A stretch of 64,000 bases of DNA from Candidatus Pelagibacter communis (GTDB lineage Bacteria > Pseudomonadota > Alphaproteobacteria > Pelagibacterales > Pelagibacteraceae): assembly GCF_001180185.1 (NCBI RefSeq), contig NZ_CVSS01000051.1, forward strand, positions 62,001 to 126,000, in the 5' to 3' direction. Position numbers and translations under genes: made by a program. Below the pieces are notes generated by a model. That model was not told the origin of the DNA and ran no database searches. It was given only the letters and a program-made list of their open reading frames with translations. Of the stretch, positions 25,569 to 36,030 are shown one piece after another (position 1 is the first letter of the stretch; each line of letters begins with the position of its first letter).

Positions 25569-27754
25569 AAAAAATAATCTATAGATCAGTTATTTTTCTA
25601 ATATCAGTATCATTTTTTTTATTAATCTATTTAAGTACTATTGGAATAAAAACAAATAAATTCAATTCGCAAATAATTTCTCAGATAAAAAAAATTGAAC
25701 CAAAAATTAAATTGAAACTTAATGATGTAAGTGTGAAGTTAAATTTGATCAAATTTACAATTGATGCTAAAACAGTTGGAACCTCTATCATTTTAAAAGA
25801 TAAAATAATAAAACTTGAAAATATTAAGTCACAGATTTCCTTAAACTCTATTATAAATAATGAATTTGCGTTATCAGAGATATCAGCATCAACTAATTCA
25901 TTGCCTATAAAAGATATGATAGGTTTTATTAGAGCACTTAATAGAGATCCTAAACTTTTCATTGCTGAAAAATTTATCAAAAATGGGTACATAGTGACCA
26001 ATCTAAATTTCAAATTTGATGAATTTGGAAAATTAAAAGATAACTACAAGATAGATGGTTTAATAAATGATGGTCAAATATCGATGTTAAATAAAAATCT
26101 AAACAAATTAAATTCTGGTTTTCAGTTTTCAAATAATAAATTTCAATTTTTTGATATGAATTTACTTCTAAACAATAAAAAAATTTTAATACCATACCTT
26201 ATTGTAACTAAAAAAAATAATGGGTTTTTAGTCTCTGGAAAATCAAATACCAAAGATATTGAACTTAATAATAATGATATTAAAAATTTGATAAATTATG
26301 AATTTTTAAATAAAAATTTTCAAAAAATAAGATTAAGCTCAGATTTTGATTTCAATTTTAAAGTAAATCGAAAATTTAAATTTTATGATATTTTGATAAA
26401 ATCAAATTTAGATGTCGATTATCTAAAACTTAAAAATAGTATTGATTTAAAAGATATTTTCCCAAATATTAAAAAAGAATTTATATTAGAGAATCATAAA
26501 ATTGAATTAGTATATAATAAAAAAAATCTTAACATTGTTGGATCTGGTAATGTGTCTTTTCAGGATAAGGAAGATTCTTTAGAATATGAATTTAAAAGAC
26601 AAAAAGATAAAATATTTTTTGATACCAATCTTAAAATTTCAAATAACCCATTTATAATAGATTTTCTTAATTATGAAAAAACAAAAGGATCAATATTAGA
26701 CTTATCCTTAAAGGGTAGTTTTAAAGATAATGAAATACTCTATAATCAAATATTAATAACCGAGAATAAAAATAAATTGTTTTTTAAAGATTTAAATTTT
26801 TCTAAGGGATATAAAATTAATGATTTAGACCTTATTGAAATTGATTTCACTGATAAAGAAAACATTAAAAATAAATTACAAATTAAAAAAGATAAAAAAA
26901 GATATACTGTAACAGGTGAAAGTCTTAATATTAATAAGTTAATTAACGATTTATTAGAAAGTAAAAAAGATAATAAAAGAAAATATTTAAATAAGGATTT
27001 TAAATTTATTTTTGATATTAAAAAAATTCACTTAGATAAAATTAATAAAGGTTACGACCTAACAGGATCTTTATTATTAAATAATAATGAGATTATAGAC
27101 TTGAATTTAGTCTCTAAATTCTCTAGTGGGCAAAATATCAATTTAACAATAAAATCAAACGATAATTTGGAAAAAATTACAACTTTATTTTCAAACGAAG
27201 CAAAACCTTTAGTAGATAGATATAAATTTATAAAAGGCTTTAAAGAGGGGAAACTTGATTTTTATTCAATTGAAAAAAATAATAAATCCCAATCAACTCT
27301 AAGAATATATGATTTCAAATTAAAAGAATTACCAGCTTTAACAAAATTATTAACACTTGCATCCTTACAAGGTATCGCTGATTTATTATCTGGTGAAGGG
27401 ATTAGATTTAACGAGTTCGAGATGAATTTTGAAAATAAAGGCAATCTTATGACTATTAATGAAATTTATGCTATTGGACCTGCAATATCAGTTTTAATGG
27501 AGGGTTATATTGAAAAAGATAATCTCATTAGTTTAAGAGGCACCTTGGTACCTGCAACAACAATTAATAAAACAATAAGTTCAATTCCTTTACTAGGTGA
27601 TATTCTAGTTGGTAAGAAAACGGGAGAGGGCGTTTTTGGAGTAAGTTTTAAAATAAAAGGTCCTCCGAAAAATTTGGAAACTACAGTAAATCCAATTAAA
27701 ACTCTTACACCTAGATTTATTACACGTACATTGGAAAAATTTAAAAGAGACTAA
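25565..27754 (+). CDS. AsmA-like / DUF3971 membrane-anchored protein
   Basis: A 729-residue protein with one N-terminal membrane helix (about 7-27) and a long beta-rich, lysine/asparagine-rich body. The C-terminal third (from about residue 560) has ELPALTKLLTLASLQGIADLLSGEGI, then NEIYAIGPAISVLMEGYI and GTLVPATTINKTISSIPLLGDIL. These match the AsmA-like C-terminal region of YhdP/DUF3971 proteins, now linked to lipid transport between the two membranes. No enzymatic motif is seen. It starts in an ATGA overlap with prfB and ends in a shared CTAA with tyrS. Confidence 0.72.
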   Translation: MKKIIYRSVIFLISVSFFLLIYLSTIGIKTNKFNSQIISQIKKIEPKIKLKLNDVSVKLNLIKFTIDAKTVGTSIILKDKIIKLENIKSQISLNSIINNEFALSEISASTNSLPIKDMIGFIRALNRDPKLFIAEKFIKNGYIVTNLNFKFDEFGKLKDNYKIDGLINDGQISMLNKNLNKLNSGFQFSNNKFQFFDMNLLLNNKKILIPYLIVTKKNNGFLVSGKSNTKDIELNNNDIKNLINYEFLNKNFQKIRLSSDFDFNFKVNRKFKFYDILIKSNLDVDYLKLKNSIDLKDIFPNIKKEFILENHKIELVYNKKNLNIVGSGNVSFQDKEDSLEYEFKRQKDKIFFDTNLKISNNPFIIDFLNYEKTKGSILDLSLKGSFKDNEILYNQILITENKNKLFFKDLNFSKGYKINDLDLIEIDFTDKENIKNKLQIKKDKKRYTVTGESLNINKLINDLLESKKDNKRKYLNKDFKFIFDIKKIHLDKINKGYDLTGSLLLNNNEIIDLNLVSKFSSGQNINLTIKSNDNLEKITTLFSNEAKPLVDRYKFIKGFKEGKLDFYSIEKNNKSQSTLRIYDFKLKELPALTKLLTLASLQGIADLLSGEGIRFNEFEMNFENKGNLMTINEIYAIGPAISVLMEGYIEKDNLISLRGTLVPATTINKTISSIPLLGDILVGKKTGEGVFGVSFKIKGPPKNLETTVNPIKTLTPRFITRTLEKFKRD

Positions 27755-28980
27755 TCTAACTCTATTTTAATATGTCTCTTCTTTCCAAGAGAAAGCTTTA
27801 AAAATTTATCCTGAAATATATCTTCAGAAATTATCTTTTTGTCATCCTGCACGATTTTGTTATCAATCTTAACTCCATTACCTTTAATTAACCTTCTTAT
27901 TTCACTTTTTGAGGTTTCTAGTTTTGATAATATTATTAGATCGATTATATTAATTCCTTTACCAAAATTCTTTTTTTTGATTTTTATTGATGGTAAGTTT
28001 GACCCAGATGAGTTTTCAGAAAAAGCTTCTTTTGCAGTAGTTTCAGATTTTTTTGACTCATGTTTACCATGTAATAAAGAAGTTGTTTCGTTAGCTAACA
28101 ATATTTTAAGTTCGTTAATATCTTTATTTTTTAATTTTTCTATTTCCTCAATTTCTAAATCAGTAAAAATTTTTAAAAATTTTATTACATCTCGATCATC
28201 TATATTTCTCCAAAATTGCCAATAATCATATGGAGCTAAAAATTGTTTGTCTAACCATATAGCTCCATTTTCTGTTTTTCCCATTTTAGCACCAGAAGCT
28301 AAAGTTATTAATGGTGTGGTAAGACCATAAGCTTGATTACTAGAGTGTCTTTTTATCAGCTCTACTCCATTAATTATATTTCCCCACTGGTCAGAACCAC
28401 CGATTTGTAAAGTACAATTTTCTTTTCTGTTTAATTCTAAAAAATCATAAGCTTGTAAAATCATATAATTAAATTCCATGTAGCTTAGAGATTGTTCTCT
28501 ATCTAATCTAGTTTTAACACTTTCAAATGTTAACATCTTATTTATTGTAAAATGTTTTCCAATATCTCTTAAAAAAGAAATATAATTTAAATCTTTTAAC
28601 CAATTATAATTATTTACAAATATAGGTTTTGTATTTTTATCATTTGAGTCTAAATAATTTTTTAAAATTTTTTCAATGTTCTTAGAATTTTTTTCTATTT
28701 CATTTTCATTTAAAATTTTTCTTGTTTTATCTTTGCCTGATGGGTCTCCAATTCTTGTAGTTCCTCCTCCTAAGAGTACTATAGGTTGATGACCATGTTT
28801 TTGTAAAAGTCTAAGACACATTATTTGAAGTAGGCTGCCAACATGTAAACTTTCAGCTGTACAATCAAAACCTATATAAGCTCTAATTTTTTGGTCATCC
28901 AATAATTTAGATAATTCATCTTCATTCGTACATTGATAGTAAAGACCCCTATCTTTAAATTCTTTTAAAAATTTGTTCAT
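27751..28980 (-). CDS. tyrS: Tyrosyl-tRNA synthetase
   Basis: A class I synthetase of 409 residues charging tRNA-Tyr. The HIGH-like element reads HVGSLLQ, the tyrosine-binding segments are YIGFDCTAESLHVGS and YMEFNYMILQAYDF, and the KMSKS-like loop is KMGKTENGAIWLD. A C-terminal S4 RNA-binding domain (SKSEIRRLIKGNGVKI) is present. The start is only 48 bases from divergent anmK, so the two genes share a promoter region. Confidence 0.96.
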   Translation of the reverse strand: MNKFLKEFKDRGLYYQCTNEDELSKLLDDQKIRAYIGFDCTAESLHVGSLLQIMCLRLLQKHGHQPIVLLGGGTTRIGDPSGKDKTRKILNENEIEKNSKNIEKILKNYLDSNDKNTKPIFVNNYNWLKDLNYISFLRDIGKHFTINKMLTFESVKTRLDREQSLSYMEFNYMILQAYDFLELNRKENCTLQIGGSDQWGNIINGVELIKRHSSNQAYGLTTPLITLASGAKMGKTENGAIWLDKQFLAPYDYWQFWRNIDDRDVIKFLKIFTDLEIEEIEKLKNKDINELKILLANETTSLLHGKHESKKSETTAKEAFSENSSGSNLPSIKIKKKNFGKGINIIDLIILSKLETSKSEIRRLIKGNGVKIDNKIVQDDKKIISEDIFQDKFLKLSLGKKRHIKIELD

Positions 28981-29028
28981 AAGCTTATAATTCTACAATA
29001 TACAAATTTTTTTTAAAAAAAAATAAAT

Positions 29029-30174
29029 ATGAAAAAAAAGATATTTATTTCTTTAGGTCTAATGAGTGGAACCTCTATGGATGGGGTGGATTTATCTCTT
29101 ATTAAATCAGATGGTAATAATTATATTGAGTATATAGATGATAAATACTACGAATTTAGTGATAAATTACGGGCACAATTAATTGATTTAAGAGATGCAC
29201 AAAAAAATGCTCAAGATTTATTGAAAAATCAGTCAAAAATAAAAGAGGCTGAAAAAAATTTCACATTATTCAACAGTAAAATAGTTAATTCATTTATTAA
29301 CGATATAGGCACCAAACCAGACTTAATAGGCTTTCATGGCCAAACGATTTTTCATTCAGCAAAAGAAAAAATTTCAAGACAATTAGGAAATGCAAAACTT
29401 TTATCACAATTAACGAACTGTTCTATTGTAAACAATTTTAGAGAACAAGATTTAATTAATAATGGTCAGGGAGCTCCACTAACACCAATATTTCATTTTT
29501 TGATTTCTAGAAAAATTAAAGATGAATTTAAATTAGAATTTCCAATCAATATTATAAATCTTGGAGGCATCGCAAATTCTACTTCTGTAATAAACAATTT
29601 AGATATTGAAAATGATGTATATGCCTATGATATTGCACCTGGTAATTGTCTATTAGATGAATGGTTTAGAAAACATACTGATAAAAGATATGACTCTGAA
29701 GGTAAAGTTGCGAATTTTGGAAAAGTAAATGATTTAATTCTAAATCAAGCAATAGATAATTTTGAAATAACTTCCATTAAAGAGTCATTGGATGTAAAAG
29801 ATTTTGATACATCGTTTGTAAAAGGATTGAGTTTTGAGGATGGTTGTGCAACTTTAACAGAATTTACAGCTCATTTAATATCTGAGGGAATAAAAAAAGT
29901 TGATGAAATGAACAATATTTTTTCAAAAAATTTGATTTTTTGTGGAGGAGGAAGAAAGAACAAAACCTTGATTAATAACATTTCAAAATTGCTAAATAAT
30001 AAAGATATTAATATTTACAATATAGATAAATTTAAAATTAATGGAGATTTTGTAGAGTCCAAAGCATTTGCTTATCTTGCGATAAGAAGTTTATTAAATT
30101 TACCTATATCATTTCCAAATACCACAAGATGTTCATCATCTTCTTCCGGTGGAATATTAACAAAAAACTTTTAG
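29029..30174 (+). CDS. anmK: Anhydro-N-acetylmuramic acid kinase
   Basis: AnmK opens and phosphorylates 1,6-anhydro-MurNAc recovered from the cell wall, giving MurNAc-6-phosphate. The 381-residue protein has LGLMSGTSMDGVDLSL at the N-terminus, IGFHGQTIFH, NLGGIANST, the DIAPGNCLLDEW segment and FCGGGRKNKTL. Length is normal. anmK next to tyrS is a recurrent proteobacterial arrangement. The stop shares TTAG with the convergent hydrolase gene. Confidence 0.95.
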   Translation: MKKKIFISLGLMSGTSMDGVDLSLIKSDGNNYIEYIDDKYYEFSDKLRAQLIDLRDAQKNAQDLLKNQSKIKEAEKNFTLFNSKIVNSFINDIGTKPDLIGFHGQTIFHSAKEKISRQLGNAKLLSQLTNCSIVNNFREQDLINNGQGAPLTPIFHFLISRKIKDEFKLEFPINIINLGGIANSTSVINNLDIENDVYAYDIAPGNCLLDEWFRKHTDKRYDSEGKVANFGKVNDLILNQAIDNFEITSIKESLDVKDFDTSFVKGLSFEDGCATLTEFTAHLISEGIKKVDEMNNIFSKNLIFCGGGRKNKTLINNISKLLNNKDINIYNIDKFKINGDFVESKAFAYLAIRSLLNLPISFPNTTRCSSSSSGGILTKNF

Positions 30175-30827
30175 TACAAAGCAGTTTCTTTTTTGATATA
30201 CTTATCTAAAAATTTTACTAATTGATCCTCACTTTTTGAGAAAAAGTGATTTGCATCTGGAACAGATTGAAATTCAACTTTAATTCCTTTTTGTGCACTT
30301 AATCTTTTATTTAATTCATCTATATGTTCTAAAGGAACAAGCTCATCTTTTTTTCCATAAATCATCATACCAGAAGTTGGGCAGGGAGATAAAAAAGAAA
30401 AGTCATAAGCGTTTGGCTGAGGTGAAATGGCTATGAATCTGTTAATTTCTGGTCTACGCATTAATAATTGCATCGCAATTAAAGAACCAAATGAAAATCC
30501 TGAAACCCAACATTGAGAATTGTCAAAATTTTCTCGTTCTAGCCAATCTAAAGCCGCAGCAGCATCTGCCAATTCTCCTTGTCCATTATCAAATTCACCA
30601 TCACTTTTACCTACTCCTCTAAAATTAACCCTACAAACTGAAAAATCATTATCCATAAAAGTTTTAAATGTTTCTACAACTACTTTATTGTTCATCGTAC
30701 CACCATATTGCGGATGTGGTTGCAATACTAAAGCCACTGGTGACGTACTCTTTTTACTTTTAAAATATTTTGCTTCAAGTCTTCCGGCCGGTCCCGGAAT
30801 GAAAATTTCTAAAATTTTATTGTCCAT
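30171..30827 (-). CDS. Alpha/beta hydrolase of the small CocE/YdeN-like type
   Basis: A 218-residue alpha/beta hydrolase. The nucleophile elbow is GFSFGSL (Ser in G-x-S-x-G), the oxyanion region is LQPHPQYGGTMNNKVV, and the catalytic His lies in DANHFFSK near the C-terminus, with an Asp in YGKKDELVP. The N-terminal IPGPAGRLEA is conserved in alphaproteobacterial members, which are often annotated only as hydrolases. The substrate is unknown. It is divergent from iscR across 134 bases. Confidence 0.82.
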   Translation of the reverse strand: MDNKILEIFIPGPAGRLEAKYFKSKKSTSPVALVLQPHPQYGGTMNNKVVVETFKTFMDNDFSVCRVNFRGVGKSDGEFDNGQGELADAAAALDWLERENFDNSQCWVSGFSFGSLIAMQLLMRRPEINRFIAISPQPNAYDFSFLSPCPTSGMMIYGKKDELVPLEHIDELNKRLSAQKGIKVEFQSVPDANHFFSKSEDQLVKFLDKYIKKETALY

Positions 30828-30909
30828 ATTTGCTATTGATAATTATTCTCAAAAAAAAATTACATTTATCACAACTGCGTGACAAAATGTTAGTCTTTTT
30901 TTAAGTATG

Positions 30910-30941
30910 ATACTTGACTATTTTAGTCAGGTTTATATATA
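30910..30941 (+). promoter_or_regulatory. IscR type 1 operator overlapping the iscR-suf promoter
   Basis: The sequence from 30910 to 30934 contains the inverted repeat GACTA-TTT-TAGTC. By my alignment it fits the E. coli type 1 IscR consensus (ATASYYGACTRWWWYAGTCRRSTAT) at 24 of 25 positions. Inside it, TTGACT (30914-30919) is a good -35 box, and TATATA (30936-30941) is a good -10 with 16-base spacing. Binding would block the polymerase, giving feedback repression when [2Fe-2S] IscR is plentiful. Confidence 0.85.
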
Positions 30942-30961
30942 CCCACTAAAATAGCGGATTT

Positions 30962-31387
30962 ATGAAATTAACATCTAAAGGTAGATATGCGGTAATGGCT
31001 TTAGTGGACCTGGCTAGATTTGATAATATCAATCCAGTTTCCCTACGAGATATCTCATTAAGACAAGGAATATCCTTGGATTATTTAGAGCAAATTTTCT
31101 CTAAATTGAGAAAAAAAGAAATTGTTCAAAGTGTACGAGGTACACAGGGTGGTTATATTTTAAATAAAAAAGCCAAAGAAATAAAACTTACTAATATATT
31201 TGATGCTGTAGATGAAAAAGTAAAAACTGTTCAGTGTAAAAAAGAGTCTAAAAAAGGATGTAATGGTAAATTAACAAAGTGTTTAACTCACAATCTTTGG
31301 GACGAATTAGAAAATCATATAAATAATTTTTTTAAAGAAAAAAGTTTAGAAGATTTAGTAAAAGATAATAATGAGAGAAGATTATAA
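30962..31387 (+). CDS. iscR: Rrf2-family Fe-S cluster regulator IscR
   Basis: A 141-residue winged-helix regulator. The N-terminal recognition domain begins [18 protein letters not shown] and includes [24 protein letters not shown]. Three cysteines at residues 92, 100 and 107, before LTHNLW, match the [2Fe-2S]-ligating triad of IscR, which separates it from cluster-free Rrf2 members such as CymR. It heads the suf operon and lies downstream of an IscR-type operator, so it probably represses its own operon when clusters are sufficient. Confidence 0.93.
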   Translation: MKLTSKGRYAVMALVDLARFDNINPVSLRDISLRQGISLDYLEQIFSKLRKKEIVQSVRGTQGGYILNKKAKEIKLTNIFDAVDEKVKTVQCKKESKKGCNGKLTKCLTHNLWDELENHINNFFKEKSLEDLVKDNNERRL

Positions 31388-31388
31388 A

Positions 31389-32831
31389 ATGGATACAAGA
31401 GAAAAAGACATAGAAAAATTAAAAGATTATAAGTACGGCTTTACTACTGACATAGAAAATATTAAAGCTCCAAAAGGCTTAAACGAAGATGTGATTAAGT
31501 TTATTTCTAACATTAAAAAAGAACCACAATGGATGTTAGACTTTAGATTAAAAGCTTATGAGCGGTTAAAACTTTTAAGAGAACCTAATTGGCAAAAACC
31601 AAAATATCCTAAAATTGATTATCAAGATTTATACTACTACTCGGCACCAAAAAGTATGAAGGATAAACCAAAAAGTTTAGACGAGCTTGACCCTAAACTT
31701 TTAGAGACATATAAAAAACTTGGAATTCCATTACAAGAGCAAGCAAGACTAAATGGAATTGCAGTAGATGCAGTATTTGACTCTGTTTCAGTAGCAACTA
31801 CCTTTAAAGGTGAATTAACTAAACATGGAATAATTTTTTGCTCAATGTCAGAAGCAATTCAAAAACATCCTGAGCTTGTAAAAAAATATTTAGGCACAGT
31901 AATACCAGTTACTGATCATTTCTTTGCTACTTTAAATTCTGCTGTTTTTACCGATGGATCATTTGTTTATATTCCTGAGGGCGTTAAGTGTCCAATGGAA
32001 CTATCGACTTATTTCAGAATTAATGCATCAGAGACAGGACAGTTTGAGAGAACATTAATTATTGCTGATAAAGGAAGTTATGTGAGTTACCTTGAGGGAT
32101 GTACTGCTCCAATGAGAGATGAAAATCAATTACATGCAGCAAATGTTGAGTTGATTGCTTTAGACAATGCAGAAATTAAATACTCAACTGTACAAAATTG
32201 GTATCCGGGAGATGAAAACGGCAAAGGAGGAATTTACAATTTTGTAACTAAAAGAGGATTATGTAAGGGGAAGAATTCTAAGATATCTTGGACACAAGTT
32301 GAAACAGGCTCAGCTATAACATGGAAATACCCAAGCTGTATATTAAAAGGTGATAATTCCATTGGTGAATTCTATTCTATAGCAATTACCAATAATCATC
32401 AAAAAGCAGATACTGGGACAAAGATGATTCATTTAGGAAAAAATACTAAAAGTAAAATAATATCTAAAGGTATAAGTGCTGGATTTTCTGATATGACTTA
32501 CAGAGGTCTAGTAGATATTAATTCAAAAGCTAAAAATTCTAATAATTACACACAATGTGACTCTTTATTAATGGGAAATAAATGTGGTGCACACACGGTA
32601 CCTTATATTAGAAACAAAAATTTTGATTCAAATATTGCACACGAAGCTACAACATCAAAAATTAGTGAAGAACAATTACATTATTGCCAACAGAGAGGAC
32701 TTAATCCTGAAGAAGCCGTAGGATTAATTGTTAATGGTTTTTGCAAAGAAGTATTACAACAATTACCAATGGAGTTTGCAGTAGAGGCCCAGAAACTTGT
32801 AGGAATTAGCTTAGAGGGGAGTGTTGGTTAA
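31389..32831 (+). CDS. sufB: Fe-S cluster assembly scaffold SufB
   Basis: SufB is the main scaffold of the SufBC2D complex on which clusters are built. The 480-residue protein includes [42 protein letters not shown], and the C-terminal [20 protein letters not shown] with the conserved cysteine. The ATG at 31389 is preferred because AGAGAAG lies 8-14 bases upstream. An in-frame ATG at 31371, inside the end of iscR, would add six residues. Confidence 0.96.
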   Translation: MDTREKDIEKLKDYKYGFTTDIENIKAPKGLNEDVIKFISNIKKEPQWMLDFRLKAYERLKLLREPNWQKPKYPKIDYQDLYYYSAPKSMKDKPKSLDELDPKLLETYKKLGIPLQEQARLNGIAVDAVFDSVSVATTFKGELTKHGIIFCSMSEAIQKHPELVKKYLGTVIPVTDHFFATLNSAVFTDGSFVYIPEGVKCPMELSTYFRINASETGQFERTLIIADKGSYVSYLEGCTAPMRDENQLHAANVELIALDNAEIKYSTVQNWYPGDENGKGGIYNFVTKRGLCKGKNSKISWTQVETGSAITWKYPSCILKGDNSIGEFYSIAITNNHQKADTGTKMIHLGKNTKSKIISKGISAGFSDMTYRGLVDINSKAKNSNNYTQCDSLLMGNKCGAHTVPYIRNKNFDSNIAHEATTSKISEEQLHYCQQRGLNPEEAVGLIVNGFCKEVLQQLPMEFAVEAQKLVGISLEGSVG

Positions 32832-33565
32832 TGCTTAAAATAAATAATTTAAATGCAAATGTTGAAAATAAATCCATACTAAAGGGATTTTCTTTGAATA
32901 TAAATCCTGGTGAAGTTCACGCAATTATGGGTCCGAACGGTTCAGGAAAAAGTACATTATCCAACATTTTATCAGGAAAAAAAGGTTATGAAGTATCAGG
33001 CGACATCTTATTTGAAAATAAAAATTTATTTGATCTTGAGACCGAAGAAAGAGCACATAAAGGAATATTTTTAGCTTTCCAATATCCACTAGAAATTCCA
33101 GGTGTAAATACGAATATATTTTTAAAAACATCCTTAAATGCAATTAGAAAAGCACGAGGTGAAAAAGAACTAGATGCTATTGAATTTTTAAAACTCGTAA
33201 AAGAAAAAGCTAAAGAATTAAAATTTGATGAAGAAAAACTAAATAGACAATTAAATGTTGGGTTTTCAGGTGGAGAAAAAAAGAAAAATGAAATCTTACA
33301 AATGTCTATGTTGGCACCAAAACTATCAATTTTAGATGAGACAGACTCAGGCCTAGACATAGATGCACTGAAAATAGTCGCTGATGGAGTTAATACCTTA
33401 AGAAACAAAGATAATTCTTTCTTAATAATAACTCATTATCAAAGATTATTGGATTATATAAAACCAGATTTTGTTCATGTTTTAATGAATGGAAAAATAA
33501 TTAGATCTGGGGGACCAGAATTAGCAATAGAATTAGAAAAAAAAGGTTACGAAAGTTTTAATTAA
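32831..33565 (+). CDS. sufC: Fe-S cluster assembly ATPase SufC
   Basis: An ABC-type ATPase of 244 residues that drives conformational change in SufBD. Walker A is GPNGSGKST, the signature is FSGGEKKKNE, Walker B ends in LDETDSGLD, and the switch His is in IITHYQRLLDYI. The ETDSGLD variant (DET rather than DEP) is the SufC hallmark. The start overlaps the sufB stop by one base. Confidence 0.97.
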   Translation: MLKINNLNANVENKSILKGFSLNINPGEVHAIMGPNGSGKSTLSNILSGKKGYEVSGDILFENKNLFDLETEERAHKGIFLAFQYPLEIPGVNTNIFLKTSLNAIRKARGEKELDAIEFLKLVKEKAKELKFDEEKLNRQLNVGFSGGEKKKNEILQMSMLAPKLSILDETDSGLDIDALKIVADGVNTLRNKDNSFLIITHYQRLLDYIKPDFVHVLMNGKIIRSGGPELAIELEKKGYESFN

Positions 33566-34813
33566 ATGAGTGAACAATTACAGTCAGATTTTGATAAAAT
33601 AATTAAAACCTCAACATTTTCCAACGAGGAAATACAATCAAAAAAATTTTTTTTGAAAAAGTTTATTGAAAATGGATTTCCAAATAGAAAACAAGAAGAT
33701 TGGAAGTTTTTAGATATAAGTCAGATTATTAAGAAAAATATTAGTGATCTTAACTTCTTTAATGATTACTCATTGCCAAATAAAATTGATACCTCTATTT
33801 TTGTTGATGGTTTAGAACATAATAAGATTATTTTTATTAATGGAAGAATAGAAAAAATTGATTTTAATTATGAGGATCAAAATAAAATTGAAATTAAAGA
33901 TGAGATTGAAAGAAGTATTTTATTTGATTATGAAAATTCCTTAATTGATTTGAATAGTGCATTTATAAATAAAGTTTTTAAAATTTTTGTGAAAAAGAAT
34001 TATTCTTTAAAAAAACCACTAATAATTTATCATTCTACAAATGATAAGATGAAATCAACAAATATTAATTTGAGGTTAGATTTTGAATTAGGTGAAAATA
34101 GTTGCTTAAGATTAATTGATTTTTTTACTGACAATACAAACAAAAATTTTATCAATATTTTCTATAATTTTAATTTACTAAAAGACTCAATTCTTAAAAA
34201 TTATAAAATTGATAAATTTATAAATGATAATTTAAAATATTCTTTTAATAACATTGAACAGGGCAATAACAGTGTTTCGGAAACTTTTATATTATCTGCT
34301 GGTTCAGATTATTCTAAAAATGAAATTAATTGCAATTTAAATGGTGAGCACTCTTCTGCTTTTATTAATGGAGTTTTTTCATTAAAGGAAAATCAGCAAC
34401 ATGAAATAAGAACTACAGTAAACCATTTAGTTGAAAACACTAAAAGTTATCAACTTGTAAAGAGTGTTCTTGGAAAAAATTCGAAATCTGCTTATCAGGG
34501 AAAAATATTTGTAAATTCTAAAGCTCAAAAAACTGATGGATATCAACTCAGCAAAGCAATATTGTTAGATGAAACATCAGAGTTTAATGCAAAACCAGAA
34601 TTAGAAATTTATGCTGATGATGTAAAATGTTCTCATGGATCTGCATCTGGAAGTTTAAATGAAGATTCAATTTTTTATTTAATGTCTCGTGGTTTAAGTT
34701 ATCAACAGTCAAAAAAACTTTTAATAAATGGTTTTTTGCTAGATGTAGTTGAAAAGATTACAGACTCAGAAATTAAAAACTTAATTAAAAATATTATTGG
34801 ATTAAAAGAATGA
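33566..34813 (+). CDS. sufD: Fe-S cluster assembly protein SufD
   Basis: A 415-residue SufB paralogue and the other half of the scaffold heterodimer. The N-terminus has NGFPNRKQEDWKFLDIS. The beta-helix core ends in VKCSHGSASGSLNEDSIFYLMSRGL, where the His of CSHG and the ESR-like tail are family marks (SufB and SufD pair through this region). The middle is divergent and asparagine rich, as expected in an AT-rich genome. The start directly abuts the stop of sufC. Confidence 0.94.
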   Translation: MSEQLQSDFDKIIKTSTFSNEEIQSKKFFLKKFIENGFPNRKQEDWKFLDISQIIKKNISDLNFFNDYSLPNKIDTSIFVDGLEHNKIIFINGRIEKIDFNYEDQNKIEIKDEIERSILFDYENSLIDLNSAFINKVFKIFVKKNYSLKKPLIIYHSTNDKMKSTNINLRLDFELGENSCLRLIDFFTDNTNKNFINIFYNFNLLKDSILKNYKIDKFINDNLKYSFNNIEQGNNSVSETFILSAGSDYSKNEINCNLNGEHSSAFINGVFSLKENQQHEIRTTVNHLVENTKSYQLVKSVLGKNSKSAYQGKIFVNSKAQKTDGYQLSKAILLDETSEFNAKPELEIYADDVKCSHGSASGSLNEDSIFYLMSRGLSYQQSKKLLINGFLLDVVEKITDSEIKNLIKNIIGLKE

Positions 34814-36030
34814 ACATAAATAACATTAAAAAAGAATTTCCGATTTTTGATGAAAAAATTCAGAATAATGATTTAGTTTACTTGGATAGTGCAAATTCAT
34901 CTCAAAAACCTAAAATAGTTTTAGATAGAATTAATGATTTTTACTCTAAACAGTTTTCAAATGTAGGTAGAAGTATTCATTATTTGGCTGTTGCAGCTAC
35001 TAATTTGTATGAAAATACAAGATCTTCAGTGCAAAAGTATATTAATGCCAAAGATAAAAATGAAATAGTATTTACTAAAGGTGCGACAGAAGCTTTGAAT
35101 TTAGTAGCTAATACTCTAGGCCAAGCAATTTTGGAACCGAATGATGAAATTTTAATTACAGAATTAGAGCATCATTCGAATTACGTTCCATGGCATTTTT
35201 TAAGAAAATCAAAAAATATTAAAATAAAGTTTGCAGAGATAAATGAAGATGGGGATATCCCGATTGAAAATATAGAAAAAGAAATTACAGATAAAACCAA
35301 AGTAATAGCTATAACTCATTTATCCAATGTTACTGGTGCAGTTTTACCAATTAAAGAGATTACTCAATTAGCACATTCTAAAGGTATTGTTGTTGTAGTA
35401 GATGGATGTCAAGGAGGACCTCATTTAAAATTAGATATGCAAGATTTAGATTGTGATTTTTATGCTATCTCATGTCATAAAATGTATGGACCAACAGGGC
35501 TTGGAGTTTTATATGGAAAAAAAAAATGGTTAGAGCAACTTCCACCATATCAGGGAGGTGGGGGAATGATAAATGAAGTAAAAAAAGATAGAATCTCTTA
35601 TGGTGAACTTCCAAATAAGTATGAGGCTGGAACAATGGCTACAGCTCAAGTAATTGCATTTGATGAATCAATAAAATTTTTAGAGGGTATTGGAATTGAA
35701 AACATAATTAAGCACGAGAAGGAATTAATAGAATATGGACAAGAAATTCTACAAAAAAATAATTCTGTGAAACTAATCGGAAATCCAAAGGATCGAGGTG
35801 GAGTTTTATCTTTTACTGTTGAGGGAGTTCATCCACATGATATTGCAACTATTTTAGATGAAACTGGAGTTGCTATAAGAGCTGGTCATCATTGTTGTCA
35901 AATACTTCACGATAAATTAGGTATTCCTGCAAGTGCGCGAGCGTCTTTGGGAGTTTATAATACTAAAGATGATTTAGATAAATTAAATGATGGAATTAAT
36001 AATTGTAAAAAAATTTTTGATCTAAAATGA
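34810..36030 (+). CDS. sufS: Cysteine desulfurase SufS
   Basis: A PLP-dependent group II desulfurase of 406 residues that takes sulfur from cysteine. The PLP lysine lies in SCHKMYGPTGLGVLYG, the cofactor-binding HHSNYVPW and DGCQGGPH are present, and the catalytic cysteine is Cys362 in RAGHHCCQ. The start is in an ATGA overlap with sufD. In group II operons a SufE or SufU partner accepts the persulfide; here that is the next gene. Confidence 0.96.
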   Translation: MNINNIKKEFPIFDEKIQNNDLVYLDSANSSQKPKIVLDRINDFYSKQFSNVGRSIHYLAVAATNLYENTRSSVQKYINAKDKNEIVFTKGATEALNLVANTLGQAILEPNDEILITELEHHSNYVPWHFLRKSKNIKIKFAEINEDGDIPIENIEKEITDKTKVIAITHLSNVTGAVLPIKEITQLAHSKGIVVVVDGCQGGPHLKLDMQDLDCDFYAISCHKMYGPTGLGVLYGKKKWLEQLPPYQGGGGMINEVKKDRISYGELPNKYEAGTMATAQVIAFDESIKFLEGIGIENIIKHEKELIEYGQEILQKNNSVKLIGNPKDRGGVLSFTVEGVHPHDIATILDETGVAIRAGHHCCQILHDKLGIPASARASLGVYNTKDDLDKLNDGINNCKKIFDLK

